Positions 1-7,924 of a stretch of 64,000 bases of DNA are shown piece after piece (position 1 is the first letter of the stretch; every line of letters starts with the position of its first letter). The stretch lies in contig CAMCZZ010000008.1 in NCBI GenBank assembly GCA_945888375.1, forward strand, positions 1-64,000, given 5' to 3'. The position numbers and the translations under genes were made by a program. The notes below the pieces were generated by a model. It had not been told where the DNA came from, did not search any database, and was given only the letters and a program-made list of their open reading frames with translations. Source of the stretch: Akkermansia muciniphila. GTDB taxonomy: Bacteria; Verrucomicrobiota; Verrucomicrobiia; Opitutales; Opitutaceae.

Positions 1-441
1 GGTGTCATGTTCGGTAATCCCGAGACCACCTCGGGTGGCCGCGCACTGAAGTTTTTCTCTTCCATCCGCATCGACATCCGGCGCAAGGACCAACTCAAAA
101 CCCCCGATGGCAAGATCATCGGCAACCGCACCAAGATCAAGGTGGTCAAAAACAAGATCGCCCCCCCTTTCACCGAGTGCGAGTTCGACATCATGTATGA
201 CGAGGGCATCAGCCGCACTGGCTCGCTCCTCGATCTCGGCATCGAGCACAAGATTCTCGATAAAAAGGGGGCGTGGATCGCCTATCAGGGCGAACTCATC
301 GGCCAAGGTCGTGATGCCGCCAAGCAGGCCCTCAAGGACAAGCCCGAGCTCGCCGCTAAAGTGCAGGCGGCTATTCAGGAAAAGGTCTCCGTCGCCGGCG
401 GCACCGTCGTGACGGGCGCAGCCGAAGACGCGGCCGAGTGA
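1..441 (+). CDS. recA: RecA recombinase, C-terminal part (5' truncated by window)
   Basis: The reading frame is open from the first base. It encodes the end of the RecA core, with the segment [19 protein letters not shown] and the following R-R-x-D stretch typical of the subunit-interface and DNA-binding region, then the small C-terminal domain ([12 protein letters not shown], where RecA proteins carry the conserved G-x-x-x-x-x-x-L-x-D-x-A/G segment). RecA binds single-stranded DNA, drives strand exchange and activates LexA-type self-cleavage. The last residues are acidic, as is usual for RecA tails. The ATP-binding Walker motifs lie upstream of the window. The stop is TGA at 439-441. An inverted repeat (467-556) follows, in the gap before the next gene. 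Confidence 0.95.
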   Translation, partial: GVMFGNPETTSGGRALKFFSSIRIDIRRKDQLKTPDGKIIGNRTKIKVVKNKIAPPFTECEFDIMYDEGISRTGSLLDLGIEHKILDKKGAWIAYQGELIGQGRDAAKQALKDKPELAAKVQAAIQEKVSVAGGTVVTGAAEDAAE

Positions 442-466
442 GCGGAGCGCCAAGTCGCTCGGCGGG

Positions 467-556
467 GACCGGTTCCGCAGAGCGACGGCCTGGTATGGCC
501 TCGTTTCCAGCGGGACAGCGCGACTGGTTTCCCTGGCCTTGGGGCGGGAACCGGTC
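467..556. repeat. Inverted repeat between recA and next gene
   Basis: Arm GACCGGTTCCGC at 467-478 is matched by its reverse complement, with one extra G, at 544-556. The interior holds a further GGCC...GGCC self-complementary piece around 487-504. There is no run of T after the right arm, so this is not a standard intrinsic terminator. It may shape the recA mRNA 3' end or be a remnant of a palindromic repeat. No related copy is visible elsewhere in the window. Confidence 0.5.
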
Positions 557-616
557 TGCTCGGTGGGGGGCGTTAGACGGATTGCACCCGGTGCTCCACC
601 TCCTCTCAATGCGATT

Positions 617-1303
617 ATGAGCAAGAAAATCTGGGCGGGAGTCGCGTTGGCGGCGGCTGTGATCGCGGCGGGTTGGTGGTGGCTGGAGCGCAGCACCCGC
701 CCCGCCCTTCCATCCGCCCCGACCCCTTTGGCGGAAATAGCGAGTCCGCCCTTTGTCCCGGCCCCGCCACCGCCGCTTGCTCCGGTGCAGACTGTATCTG
801 CACCAAACAACTTGGCTCCCGCTTCTAAGCCAGAGGCGCCCGCCCCCGGCCTCGCCGGCGAACCTGAGCCGGAGACGCCGCCGGCTCAGGCCTTGCCCAC
901 GGCCGGGGATATTCTGGCCGAGCCGGGCGATGATTTTGTCAAAATAGCCCAAAAGCTCGGTGCGCTCGCGCTCGATGCCCGTGCGCCCATGGAAAACCGG
1001 CGTGAGGCACTGGCGCACACGCTGAACCTCTCCGTTGGCCATGAGGCCGAGGTGCTCATTCCCTTGGTGAAGGATCTGCGGTTGCCGGATGAGTTGGCCG
1101 AGGACATCCTCTCCGAGGCGCTTAACCGCCCGTTGCGTTTTCAAGCCGATCTTTATGTCGAGGCTTTGGCTACCCGCACCACGCCGGATTTATCGCTTCG
1201 AATCCGGCAGCACCTTGTTTTTCTTACCGATGGCCCCGATCTTGGCCCCCTGCCCTCAGCCTGGCGGGCCGCTCTCACCAAGGCGAAAGCGGGTTGGGAG
1301 TGA
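617..1303 (+). CDS. Membrane-anchored Pro/Ala-rich protein of unknown function
   Basis: I do not recognise a family. The 228-residue product begins with MSKK and a hydrophobic stretch (about residues 6-21, rich in A, V, I and W), which fits an N-terminal signal anchor. A low-complexity Pro/Ala/Glu region follows (about 30-95), then a helical segment (about 100-228). The spacer suggests the C-terminal part sits in the periplasm. The start at 617 is preferred over in-frame codons further up because the hydrophobic helix then lies directly at the N terminus. The gene lies 26 nt ahead of the TPR-protein gene and is probably co-transcribed with it. Confidence 0.7.
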   Translation: MSKKIWAGVALAAAVIAAGWWWLERSTRPALPSAPTPLAEIASPPFVPAPPPPLAPVQTVSAPNNLAPASKPEAPAPGLAGEPEPETPPAQALPTAGDILAEPGDDFVKIAQKLGALALDARAPMENRREALAHTLNLSVGHEAEVLIPLVKDLRLPDELAEDILSEALNRPLRFQADLYVEALATRTTPDLSLRIRQHLVFLTDGPDLGPLPSAWRAALTKAKAGWE

Positions 1304-1329
1304 GCTGGAATCCATTTTTATCTCCCGGC

Positions 1330-2280
1330 ATGCCGTGTCGTATTTTGCCCCTGCTGCTTCTCGCCCTGCTCTCGGGCGGGGTCTCGGTGCGGGCGGAGCC
1401 TGCGGCGGCCGGCGGTGTGGATCCGGTGAGCGGTCTGCCCCGTCCCGATGCGGGCGGCACGTCTGAGGCGGTGAGCGCGCTGGCCGGGCTCGTCAGCCGG
1501 CAAAAAGCGATTTTGAACGAGGCGCGACAGGCGAAGGATGCGAGCGAGTTGGAGGATGTGCGGCCGCGCCTGCAAAAGGTGGTTCAGGGTTACGAAGACC
1601 TGCTCCAAAAACACGGTGATTTCGCGGCGGCTTGGGCGGCCTATGGTTTGTTTCTCTGCGATCCGTTGGTCGAGGATCGACGTGTGGCCCTTTCGCTTTT
1701 GCTGAAGGCCAACGGTTTGGACTCCGAGTTGCCGGTGGTGAAAAACCAGATCGGCGTGCTCATGGCGGAGCAGGGCCGAGTCATTGATGCCCTCAACTAC
1801 TTTCTCGCCGCCACGGATCTCGCTCCGCGCGAGCCGCTTTATCATTTTCAAATCGGTCTCGTGCTCGATGAGGCCCGGGACGTTTTTTTGAAAACTAGGG
1901 CGTGGTCGCCGGAGACCATTGACCGGAGCCTTTTGGAGGCGTTTGCCCGTGCTGTTGAGTTGGCGCCTGACCGTCCGGACTACGCCTACCGAGCCGCCGA
2001 GGCTTATTACAGTCTGGCGACCCCCCGCTGGGAGGAGGCGCTGGCGAAGTGGACTGCCTTGGAAGACCGTCTGGAAGGTAAGGTGGAGGTGCAGGCGGTC
2101 CGGTTGCACCGGGCTCGGGTGCTGTGGAAGCAGGGGCTGGCGGCGGACGCCCGCGAACTGGCGGACTCGGTGGATGCGTCCGAACTGCGCGGCAGCCGCG
2201 AGAAGTTGCTGGCCGAATTTGCGGCGGAGGATGCCGCCGAAGCGGGCCAGTCTTCTGCGCCGGCGGAGGACGCCAAATAG
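1330..2280 (+). CDS. Exported TPR-repeat protein
   Basis: The product starts MPCRILPLLLLALLSGG and has a likely Ala-x-Ala-like cleavage site near VRAEP, so it is probably exported. The body contains helical pairs with tetratricopeptide character: a run around residues 75-175 with A-x-Y-G-L-F-L and N-Q-I-G-V-L-M-A-E-Q-G, then Y-H-F-Q-I-G-L-V-L and Y-A-Y-R-A-A-E-A-Y-Y. TPR proteins are scaffolds, and no enzymatic motif is visible. An in-frame TTG at 1294 would extend the protein but would bury the signal peptide, so ATG 1330 is chosen. The acidic, Ala-rich tail (EDAAEAG) looks disordered. Likely operon with the preceding membrane-anchored protein. Confidence 0.75.
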   Translation: MPCRILPLLLLALLSGGVSVRAEPAAAGGVDPVSGLPRPDAGGTSEAVSALAGLVSRQKAILNEARQAKDASELEDVRPRLQKVVQGYEDLLQKHGDFAAAWAAYGLFLCDPLVEDRRVALSLLLKANGLDSELPVVKNQIGVLMAEQGRVIDALNYFLAATDLAPREPLYHFQIGLVLDEARDVFLKTRAWSPETIDRSLLEAFARAVELAPDRPDYAYRAAEAYYSLATPRWEEALAKWTALEDRLEGKVEVQAVRLHRARVLWKQGLAADARELADSVDASELRGSREKLLAEFAAEDAAEAGQSSAPAEDAK

Positions 2281-2332
2281 GCTGGCCCGCCGGGCTGCTG
2301 GCGGCAGCGTAAGGTGCCTTCAAATTTCGTCC

Positions 2333-3121
2333 ATGTCTCTTCTGCCAAAGCTCGAACGCCGGCTCCAACCGCTGGCCCTCCCCCATGTCTTGCTGGCCCT
2401 CGTGGCGGGCCAGACTTTTTTCTACATCGCGGCCATGCTCGAGGTGGTAAACCTCGATCGTCTGGTGCTTAAATGGGGGCTGGTGCACTTGGGGGAGTGG
2501 TGGCGTCTGGCCAGTTTCGCGCTCATGCCCCCGGCTTCGCACTGGGCCTTGGTGGCCTTTGCGCTCTACATGGTCTATTTTCTTGGTGATGCGCTGGAGA
2601 AGGAGTGGGGCACGTTGCGGCTGAATCTCTTTCTCCTCACCGGCTGGGTGTTGACGGTGGGTGCGTCCTGGATCGCGCCGGAAGCGGTGATGGGGAACGG
2701 ATTCATCAGTGGCTCGGTTTTTCTGGCCTTCGCTTATTTGAACCCGAACTTCACTTTCTACGTCTTTTTTATCCTCCCGCTTCGGGTAAAGTGGCTCGCG
2801 CTCATCACCTGGATTTTTTACGGCTACACCTTGATTACCGGCGGCATGGTGGACCGGCTCGCGGTGCTCGCCTCGACGGGCAACTTCCTGATTTTCTTTG
2901 GTGCTCGCATCGTCTCGGATCTGCGGACGGGCAAGCGACACATGGAGGGCCAGCGCCGGCGGGCGGTTGAGCGCCGCGAGGAAGAGGCGGCGGGGCCGCG
3001 CCACTGCTGCGTCACTTGCACCAAAAATAGCGACACCCATCCGGATGAGGATTTCCGCTACGCGGCGGATGACCGGTGTTATTGTGCGGAGCATCTGCCC
3101 CGGCGTCTGCCCGCCCCATGA
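2333..3121 (+). CDS. Rhomboid-like membrane protein without catalytic dyad, Cys/His-rich tail
   Basis: A 262-residue polytopic protein. Hydrophobic helices lie at about residues 15-37, 60-85, 95-115, 120-140, 150-170 and 175-195. The acidic-aromatic segment LGDALEKEWGTLRLN and the segment F-I-S-G-S-V-F followed by a proline-containing F-F-I-L-P-L-R-V-K-W resemble rhomboid-family TM2-TM5. The usual G-x-S motif is altered (Phe two residues before the Ser), and the position expected to hold the TM6 histidine reads T-G-N-F, so protease activity is unlikely. The cytosolic tail is strongly charged and ends with C-C-x-x-C and C-x-C-x-x-H, a possible metal site. Its stop overlaps the prmB start (ATGA), indicating translational coupling. 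Confidence 0.65.
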   Translation: MSLLPKLERRLQPLALPHVLLALVAGQTFFYIAAMLEVVNLDRLVLKWGLVHLGEWWRLASFALMPPASHWALVAFALYMVYFLGDALEKEWGTLRLNLFLLTGWVLTVGASWIAPEAVMGNGFISGSVFLAFAYLNPNFTFYVFFILPLRVKWLALITWIFYGYTLITGGMVDRLAVLASTGNFLIFFGARIVSDLRTGKRHMEGQRRRAVERREEEAAGPRHCCVTCTKNSDTHPDEDFRYAADDRCYCAEHLPRRLPAP

Positions 3122-4089
3122 GTGCCGCCCGAGCCAAAATCAAGACCGCGCCCGGCGCGGCTCCGCGTCCCGCCGGCCTGGCGGCGCTGCCGCCGACCTC
3201 CCAACTAGCCACGCTTGCGGGCTGGCTGGCCTTTGCCGAGGAGGTCTATGCCAAGGCCGGTCTGGCCCTTGGCCAGATCACCGACAACGCCCACGACGAG
3301 GCGCTGTATCTCCTGTTGCGCACGCTCGATTGGCCGCTGGAGAGCGGGCCGGAGATTTTGGAAAAGCCTCTCGCGCCGGCCCAGCGCATCGCCTTGCGCG
3401 AAGTCTTGCACGCGCGGGCGGTGAAGCGCGTGCCGGCCGCCTACCTGACGAAGGAGGCGTGGCTGGGCGGCCTGCGGTTTTACGTGGATGAGCGCGTGAT
3501 CATCCCGCGTAGTTATTTCGTGGAGTTGATTCCGGGGCTAGCGGAGCTCCTGCCTGAGGGCATGCCGGTGCGCCGGGTGGCGGATGTGTGCACCGGCTCG
3601 GGTTGCCTTGCCATCCTCCTCTCGGAAGCATTTCCCGCGGCCAAGGTCGACGGGCTGGATATATCGCCCGCCGCGCTGGCGGTGGCGGGGATGAATGTAA
3701 AAGCCCTCACGGCCGGGGGACGGGTCAAGTTGCACCAGAGCGATGTGTTTGATGCGGTGCCGCCGCCGAAGGGCGGTTACGATCTGATCGTGAGCAACCC
3801 GCCTTATGAGCCGAGCGCGCACGTGGACCGGCAGGATCCCGAATTCAAGGCCGAGCCGCGCCTAGCGCACGATGGCGGGGCGGATGGTCTGGTGATCGTG
3901 CGTAAACTCCTGCGCCAGGCGCGAGACCGGCTGGCGCCGCACGGGGTGGTGGCGGTGGAGGTCGGCGGACTTCGCAAGGCGGTCAATCGCGAGTTCGCGG
4001 CCCTCGCCCCGGAGTGGCTCGAGACCGAGGACGGCAGCGATTGCGTCTTCGTGGTCCGGGAGGCGCTCCTGCGAGACTGGAACGGCTGA
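3118..4089 (+). CDS. prmB: Protein-(glutamine-N5) methyltransferase, PrmB type
   Basis: This is a SAM-dependent methyltransferase. The N-terminal helical domain carries the PrmB-like sequence AYLTKEAWLGGLRFYVDERV followed by IPRSYF. The catalytic domain has the SAM-binding V-C-T-G-S-G-C-L-A-I and the catalytic N-P-P-Y tetrad (S-N-P-P-Y-E-P-S). In this family the tetrad methylates a glutamine side chain; PrmB acts on ribosomal protein L3 (uL3), whereas PrmC/HemK acts on release factors. The AYLT-E-AW-G-L-FYVDERV signature favours PrmB. The start ATG overlaps the stop of the rhomboid-like gene, and the gene converges on the histidine kinase with a 23-nt gap. Confidence 0.85.
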   Translation: MSAARAKIKTAPGAAPRPAGLAALPPTSQLATLAGWLAFAEEVYAKAGLALGQITDNAHDEALYLLLRTLDWPLESGPEILEKPLAPAQRIALREVLHARAVKRVPAAYLTKEAWLGGLRFYVDERVIIPRSYFVELIPGLAELLPEGMPVRRVADVCTGSGCLAILLSEAFPAAKVDGLDISPAALAVAGMNVKALTAGGRVKLHQSDVFDAVPPPKGGYDLIVSNPPYEPSAHVDRQDPEFKAEPRLAHDGGADGLVIVRKLLRQARDRLAPHGVVAVEVGGLRKAVNREFAALAPEWLETEDGSDCVFVVREALLRDWNG

Positions 4090-4112
4090 GCCGGAGACCG
4101 GCGGCCTTTGGG

Positions 4113-4937
4113 TCAGGCCCGCGGGAGGGTAAGCAGGAAACGGGCTCCGGCGCCGGGGACGTTGCCGGCGGCGATGTGGCCGCCTTGCAGGCGAGCCAGT
4201 TCGCGGGCGAGGGCCAGGCCGTGGGAGCTCTCCCCGGCGGTAGGCCGGGCCGAGAGTTTTTGGTAGGGATGCAAGATGCGGGTGAGGTCGGCCAAGGTGA
4301 GTCCGGGGCCGTTGTCTTCGACGGTGCACCAGATGGCATCGGGGGTCTCGCCAAACGCGAGGGTGATGCGTCCGCCGCAGGGGGTGTGTTTCACTGCGTT
4401 CTCAATCAGGTTGCCGAGGATTTGCTCGACCCGCGCGGGATCGGCGACGGCCTGGGCGGGGTGGGCGGAAGGGGGCAGCAGGGCGAGGGTATGCCGTTTG
4501 GCCTCCGCAGCTGAACGGTGTTCGTCCAGCACACCGGCGGCGAGAAACGGGAGATCAAAGGCCTTTTTGGCCAGACGCAGAGAGCCCTCGTCGATCGAGG
4601 AACGGTCGATAAAATCATTCACCAGCCTGGACATGCGGCGGGCTTCACCCGCCATGAGTCGGGCGAGGGCACGAACTTCCGCGGGATCCTCGGCGGCGTC
4701 CTCCAACATCTTGCTGGTGGTATTCAGAGCGATCAAAGGGGACTTAAGGTCGTGTAAAATCCAGTCAGGTAGGTGCGCGCCGGCACGCTCAACAGCGGCA
4801 CGGGCTGCGGGTGAGGCCGGTTCCGTCCCGGTTTCGAGCCGAGCGGTTTTCGGCTCAAGTAACTCGTTAATAAACAGGTGTTCCACCCCGACTGGAGCAA
4901 TCTGGCCGTGAGGGATGGTGATGTCTGGGAAAATCAT
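4113..4937 (-). CDS. Small soluble sensor histidine kinase
   Basis: The product has a HisKA H-box (L-H-D-L-K-S-P-L-I-A-L, phosphoacceptor His about residue 60), an N-box (N-L-I-E-N-A-V-K-H-T-P), G1 (E-D-N-G-P-G-L) and a G2-like segment (G-L-A-L-A-R-E-L-A-R-L-Q-G-G). It therefore autophosphorylates and presumably passes phosphate to a response regulator. No transmembrane helix and no recognisable sensory domain precede the H-box, and no response regulator is adjacent. ATG at 4937 is chosen; the frame stays open to 5075, but the extra residues look non-coding and are lower in GC. It lies 150 nt downstream of mlaD on the same strand. Confidence 0.8.
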   Translation of the reverse strand: MIFPDITIPHGQIAPVGVEHLFINELLEPKTARLETGTEPASPAARAAVERAGAHLPDWILHDLKSPLIALNTTSKMLEDAAEDPAEVRALARLMAGEARRMSRLVNDFIDRSSIDEGSLRLAKKAFDLPFLAAGVLDEHRSAAEAKRHTLALLPPSAHPAQAVADPARVEQILGNLIENAVKHTPCGGRITLAFGETPDAIWCTVEDNGPGLTLADLTRILHPYQKLSARPTAGESSHGLALARELARLQGGHIAAGNVPGAGARFLLTLPRA

Positions 4938-5086
4938 GGTGGCGCCGGTTTTTGAACCAAAGCTGACTCCTTTTTTCAGGGGACATTTGGACCTGTAAAC
5001 GGCCAACACCGGTTTCCCTTCCTTAGCGCAAAAATGTAACATGTCCGCCCGATAAGGGCGCCGGCTGAGGGGCAAACTCCGCCGGA

Positions 5087-5566
5087 CTATTTACCGTCCC
5101 CTTTGTCCTTTACGCCACCGAAGGCAAAGCGGCTGATGAGGGACTCCAGATCGACGGCACTTTCGGTATCGGTGATGAGTTCACCGGGCTGCAGGAGTAT
5201 ATCTTCGGAGCCCGGGCTGAGGGCGATGTGTTTATCCCCGATCAGGCCGCTGGAGCGGATCGCGGCGAAGGTATCGGCCGGGAGCTTGAGATCGCGACGC
5301 ACGCGGAGAGTGGCGACCGCAGCGTAGCGTTCGTCGAGTTCGACTTTTTCCACCTGGCCGACGGCGACCCCGGAGATGAGCACGCTGGCCCCGGGGGCGA
5401 GGCCGCCGAGGTTGGTGAAGCGGGCCCGCACGGTGGTGGTATCGACCGCGACGAGGGCGCCGCCGCCGATTTTGACAGCGAGGAATACGAGAGCGGCGAG
5501 GCCCGCGAGGACGAAGGTGCCGACGGCGAGGTCCAGCCGGGTGTATTTAACGGGAGAGGGTTGCAT
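5087..5566 (-). CDS. mlaD: MCE-domain lipid-transport protein MlaD
   Basis: A 159-residue single-pass protein. A short cytoplasmic N terminus (KYTRLDLAVG) leads to a transmembrane helix at about residues 13-33 and then one MCE domain. The domain carries the typical G-G-L-A-P-G-A-S-V-L-I-S-G-V-x-V-G-x-V and S-G-L-I-G-D-K-H-I motifs. MlaD hexamers bind phospholipids in the periplasm and sit on the MlaFE ABC complex, which keeps the outer membrane asymmetric. The length matches a basic MlaD. It is the third gene of mlaE-mlaF-mlaD, 20 nt after mlaF. mlaB and mlaC are not present here. The leader just upstream of the start is almost wholly pyrimidine. Confidence 0.88.
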   Translation of the reverse strand: MQPSPVKYTRLDLAVGTFVLAGLAALVFLAVKIGGGALVAVDTTTVRARFTNLGGLAPGASVLISGVAVGQVEKVELDERYAAVATLRVRRDLKLPADTFAAIRSSGLIGDKHIALSPGSEDILLQPGELITDTESAVDLESLISRFAFGGVKDKGDGK

Positions 5567-5586
5567 GGCGGAAGGGGAGGATGGGT

Positions 5587-6411
5587 TTAGCCGAGATCGG
5601 CGGGCAGGGCGGCGCCGGCGCGGAGCGCGGCGATGTCGCGGGCGAGGGCGGCGGGGCTATCGCGGAAAGAGGCCACCACCGGATCGGGCGTGGCGGCAAA
5701 CTCGGCGGGAGTGCCGGAAAACCGGATTCGCCCTTGGTCGAGCAAGGCGAGGTGGTCGCACGAGGCCAGGGCCTCGGGCAGATCGTGAGTCACGACCACG
5801 GCGGTAAAGCCGAATTCGCGTTGCGCGTGGGCGATCAGGGCGAACACGGCATTGCGCCGGAGGGGGTCGAGGCCGGCGGTGGGCTCATCAAACAGCACGA
5901 TCTCCGGGCGGGTCACGAGAGCGCGGGCCAGCGCGAGGCGTTTCTGCATGCCGCCGGACATCTGCGAGGGGTAGCGGGTGGCGTCGGTTTCCAATTCGAG
6001 CCGGTGCAGGGCCTCGCTCACGCGCAGGCGGATTTCAGCCTTGGGCAGGAGGGTGGCCTGCTCGAGCGGCAGGGCCACGTTTTCCCAAGCGGTCAGCGAG
6101 TCCAGCAGGGCGTTGCCCTGAAACAGATAGCTGCAACGGCGGCGGAAGGCGGCGAGGGACTCCGCGCCGCTGGCTTCGGGGGCGTTGGCACCCAGCGGGC
6201 GACCCTCGAACAACACTTCACCGCCATCGTGGGGGAGCACGCCGGCGAGGCATTTTAAAAGCACCGATTTGCCGGTGCCGGACTTGCCGATAATCGCGAG
6301 CACGCGGCCGCGGGGCACTTCCAGGGTGACGTCGGCGAGCACGACCTGGCTGCCGAAGCGTTTGACCAGACTGCGGGTGGCGAGGAGGGGGGCTGTTGCG
6401 GTTTCGCTCAT
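5587..6411 (-). CDS. mlaF: Lipid ABC transporter ATPase MlaF
   Basis: An ABC ATPase of 274 residues. It has Walker A G-K-S-G-T-G-K-S (about residue 42), the signature motif Q-M-S-G-G-M-Q-K-R-L-A-L-A-R, and Walker B I-V-L-F-D-E-P-T-A-G-L-D-P with the switch histidine in V-T-H-D. The S-G-G-M-Q-K-R form of the signature is characteristic of the MlaF/Ttg2A group. It powers the MlaE permease. It sits 10 nt downstream of mlaE and 20 nt upstream of mlaD on the minus strand, which supports one transcript. Confidence 0.9.
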   Translation of the reverse strand: MSETATAPLLATRSLVKRFGSQVVLADVTLEVPRGRVLAIIGKSGTGKSVLLKCLAGVLPHDGGEVLFEGRPLGANAPEASGAESLAAFRRRCSYLFQGNALLDSLTAWENVALPLEQATLLPKAEIRLRVSEALHRLELETDATRYPSQMSGGMQKRLALARALVTRPEIVLFDEPTAGLDPLRRNAVFALIAHAQREFGFTAVVVTHDLPEALASCDHLALLDQGRIRFSGTPAEFAATPDPVVASFRDSPAALARDIAALRAGAALPADLG

Positions 6412-6421
6412 CGGGACGGGG

Positions 6422-7198
6422 TCAGACCAGCAGAGAGGTGATCAAGTAATCGGCGGCGAGCACGCCAATGCTGGAGAAAACCACCGCGCGGGTGGTGGAG
6501 GCGGAGACGGCGCGGGCCCCGGTGGCGCCGGTGCGACGGTGCGCATTGAAGCCGTTGTGGCAGCAGAGGGCGATGGTGAGTGCCCCGAAAACGAGGGCCT
6601 TGACCAGACACTCGGAGACGTCCGCGCCCTTCACGGCATTATCGATGGAGGCCCAGTAAACATTGCCGGCCAGCGGCAGGAGAATGCAGGCGGAGAGCCA
6701 GCCGCCGATCAGGCCGACCAGCGCGAAGAAGGCGGTCATGATGGGAAATACGATCAGGGCGGCGAGCAAGCGAGGCGCCACGAGGAAACCGAAGGGATCG
6801 ATCCCCATCGTCTCGAGGGCATCGATCTGCTCGGAATTGCGCTGGATGCCCAGTTCGGCGGTGAGGGCCGAGCCGGCCTGGCCAACCAGCATGAGGGCGG
6901 CGAGGACGGGCGCGAGTTCGCGTATGAGGGTGAGGGCGACGAGGGGGCCGAGCAAGGCGGACGAACCGAAGCGATTGAGGGTATGGTAGGCCTGCAGGCC
7001 GAGCACGAGACCGGTGAAAAGGCCGACGATCAAAATAACGGGCACGCAACGCACGCCCTGTTCGTAAACCGAGCGGGCGAGGCGCCGGCCGAGGCGGCGG
7101 GAGCCGACGGCGGAGTAAAACCCGCGGACGGTGAAGCGGGCGAGGTCGCCGGCTTCGGAGACGATGCGCAGGGAAGATTGGCCGAGGGCGGAAAGCAT
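6422..7198 (-). CDS. mlaE: Lipid ABC transporter permease MlaE
   Basis: A 258-residue integral membrane protein of the MlaE (DUF140) family. It has an amphipathic N terminus, several hydrophobic helices, and the family segment V-G-Q-A-G-S-A-L-T-A-E-L-G followed by E-Q-I-D-A-L-E-T-M-G-I-D-P, the coupling region that contacts MlaF. It forms the transmembrane core of the MlaFEDB-type phospholipid transporter in the inner membrane. It is the first gene of the mlaEFD run and is divergent from rsmD across about 115 nt, where its promoter must lie. Confidence 0.9.
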   Translation of the reverse strand: MLSALGQSSLRIVSEAGDLARFTVRGFYSAVGSRRLGRRLARSVYEQGVRCVPVILIVGLFTGLVLGLQAYHTLNRFGSSALLGPLVALTLIRELAPVLAALMLVGQAGSALTAELGIQRNSEQIDALETMGIDPFGFLVAPRLLAALIVFPIMTAFFALVGLIGGWLSACILLPLAGNVYWASIDNAVKGADVSECLVKALVFGALTIALCCHNGFNAHRRTGATGARAVSASTTRAVVFSSIGVLAADYLITSLLV

Positions 7199-7313
7199 GG
7201 ACGCGAGTCATGAAGACCCGGACAGGGAGCTTTTGTCGAACGTGCAGTGACCGGGCCGTGCGTTCTATTTGGCGGTTGCGGCGGCCGGGGCGGGGTTTTG
7301 GCTGGGATCCATT

Positions 7314-7880
7314 ATGCGAATCAGCGGCGGAGCAGCTCGCGGGGCGGTGTTGGTGGTGCCCAAGGGCGACGCGGTGCGTCCGGCTACCGATGGGATGCGC
7401 CAGGCGGTATTTTCGTCGCTCGGGGCGCGGCTGGCCGGGGCGCGTTTCGCGGACCTCTTTGCGGGCAGTGGCGGTTACGGTTTGGAGGCCTGGAGCCGGG
7501 GCGCGGCCGGTGGGGTTTTCGTCGAGCAAAACGCGAAGGCGGCGGCCTGTTTGCGGCAAAATATCACCACGGTCGCGAAAAGTGCGCGGCGGGAGTCGGA
7601 CGAGCTGCGACTAGTGCTGGGCGACGCCCTCGCCTGGCGGCCGGCGGCGGGCGAAGCCGGGCCAGATCTTGTTTTTGCCGATCCGCCTTATCCGATCATC
7701 CCGGAGATCGCGCCTCGGCTTTTCGCAGGCCTGCTCGAGGTGACCGCGCCGGGAGACGATCCCATCGTGGTGCTCGAATACCCGGGCGAGCTGGAGTTGG
7801 CCCCGGCGGGTTGGGTATTGATCAAACGGATCGGTCGCGGGGCGCGGCAGCCGACGGCGGGTTTTTTCCGGCGGGCTTGA
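7314..7880 (+). CDS. rsmD: 16S rRNA (guanine-N2) methyltransferase RsmD-like
   Basis: A 188-residue Rossmann-fold methyltransferase. M-R-I-S-G-G-x-A-R-G at the N terminus, R-P-A-T-D-G-M-R-Q-A-V-F, the SAM motif D-L-F-A-G-S-G-G-Y-G-L-E-A and the catalytic A-D-P-P-Y are the hallmarks of RsmD, which methylates G966 (E. coli numbering) of 16S rRNA during 30S assembly. ATG 7314 is chosen because the conserved R-I-S-G-G block begins there. The gene is divergent from mlaE and converges with the nucleoside transporter gene. Confidence 0.88.
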   Translation: MRISGGAARGAVLVVPKGDAVRPATDGMRQAVFSSLGARLAGARFADLFAGSGGYGLEAWSRGAAGGVFVEQNAKAAACLRQNITTVAKSARRESDELRLVLGDALAWRPAAGEAGPDLVFADPPYPIIPEIAPRLFAGLLEVTAPGDDPIVVLEYPGELELAPAGWVLIKRIGRGARQPTAGFFRRA

Positions 7881-7924
7881 CGTCTTTTATCTTTCGCAGA
7901 ACCGCCACCGTTGCTGGGTTCGAA

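Noticed and set aside
438-620. 60-codon frame between recA and the next gene
   Set aside because: It lies over the inverted repeat and has no coding signature.
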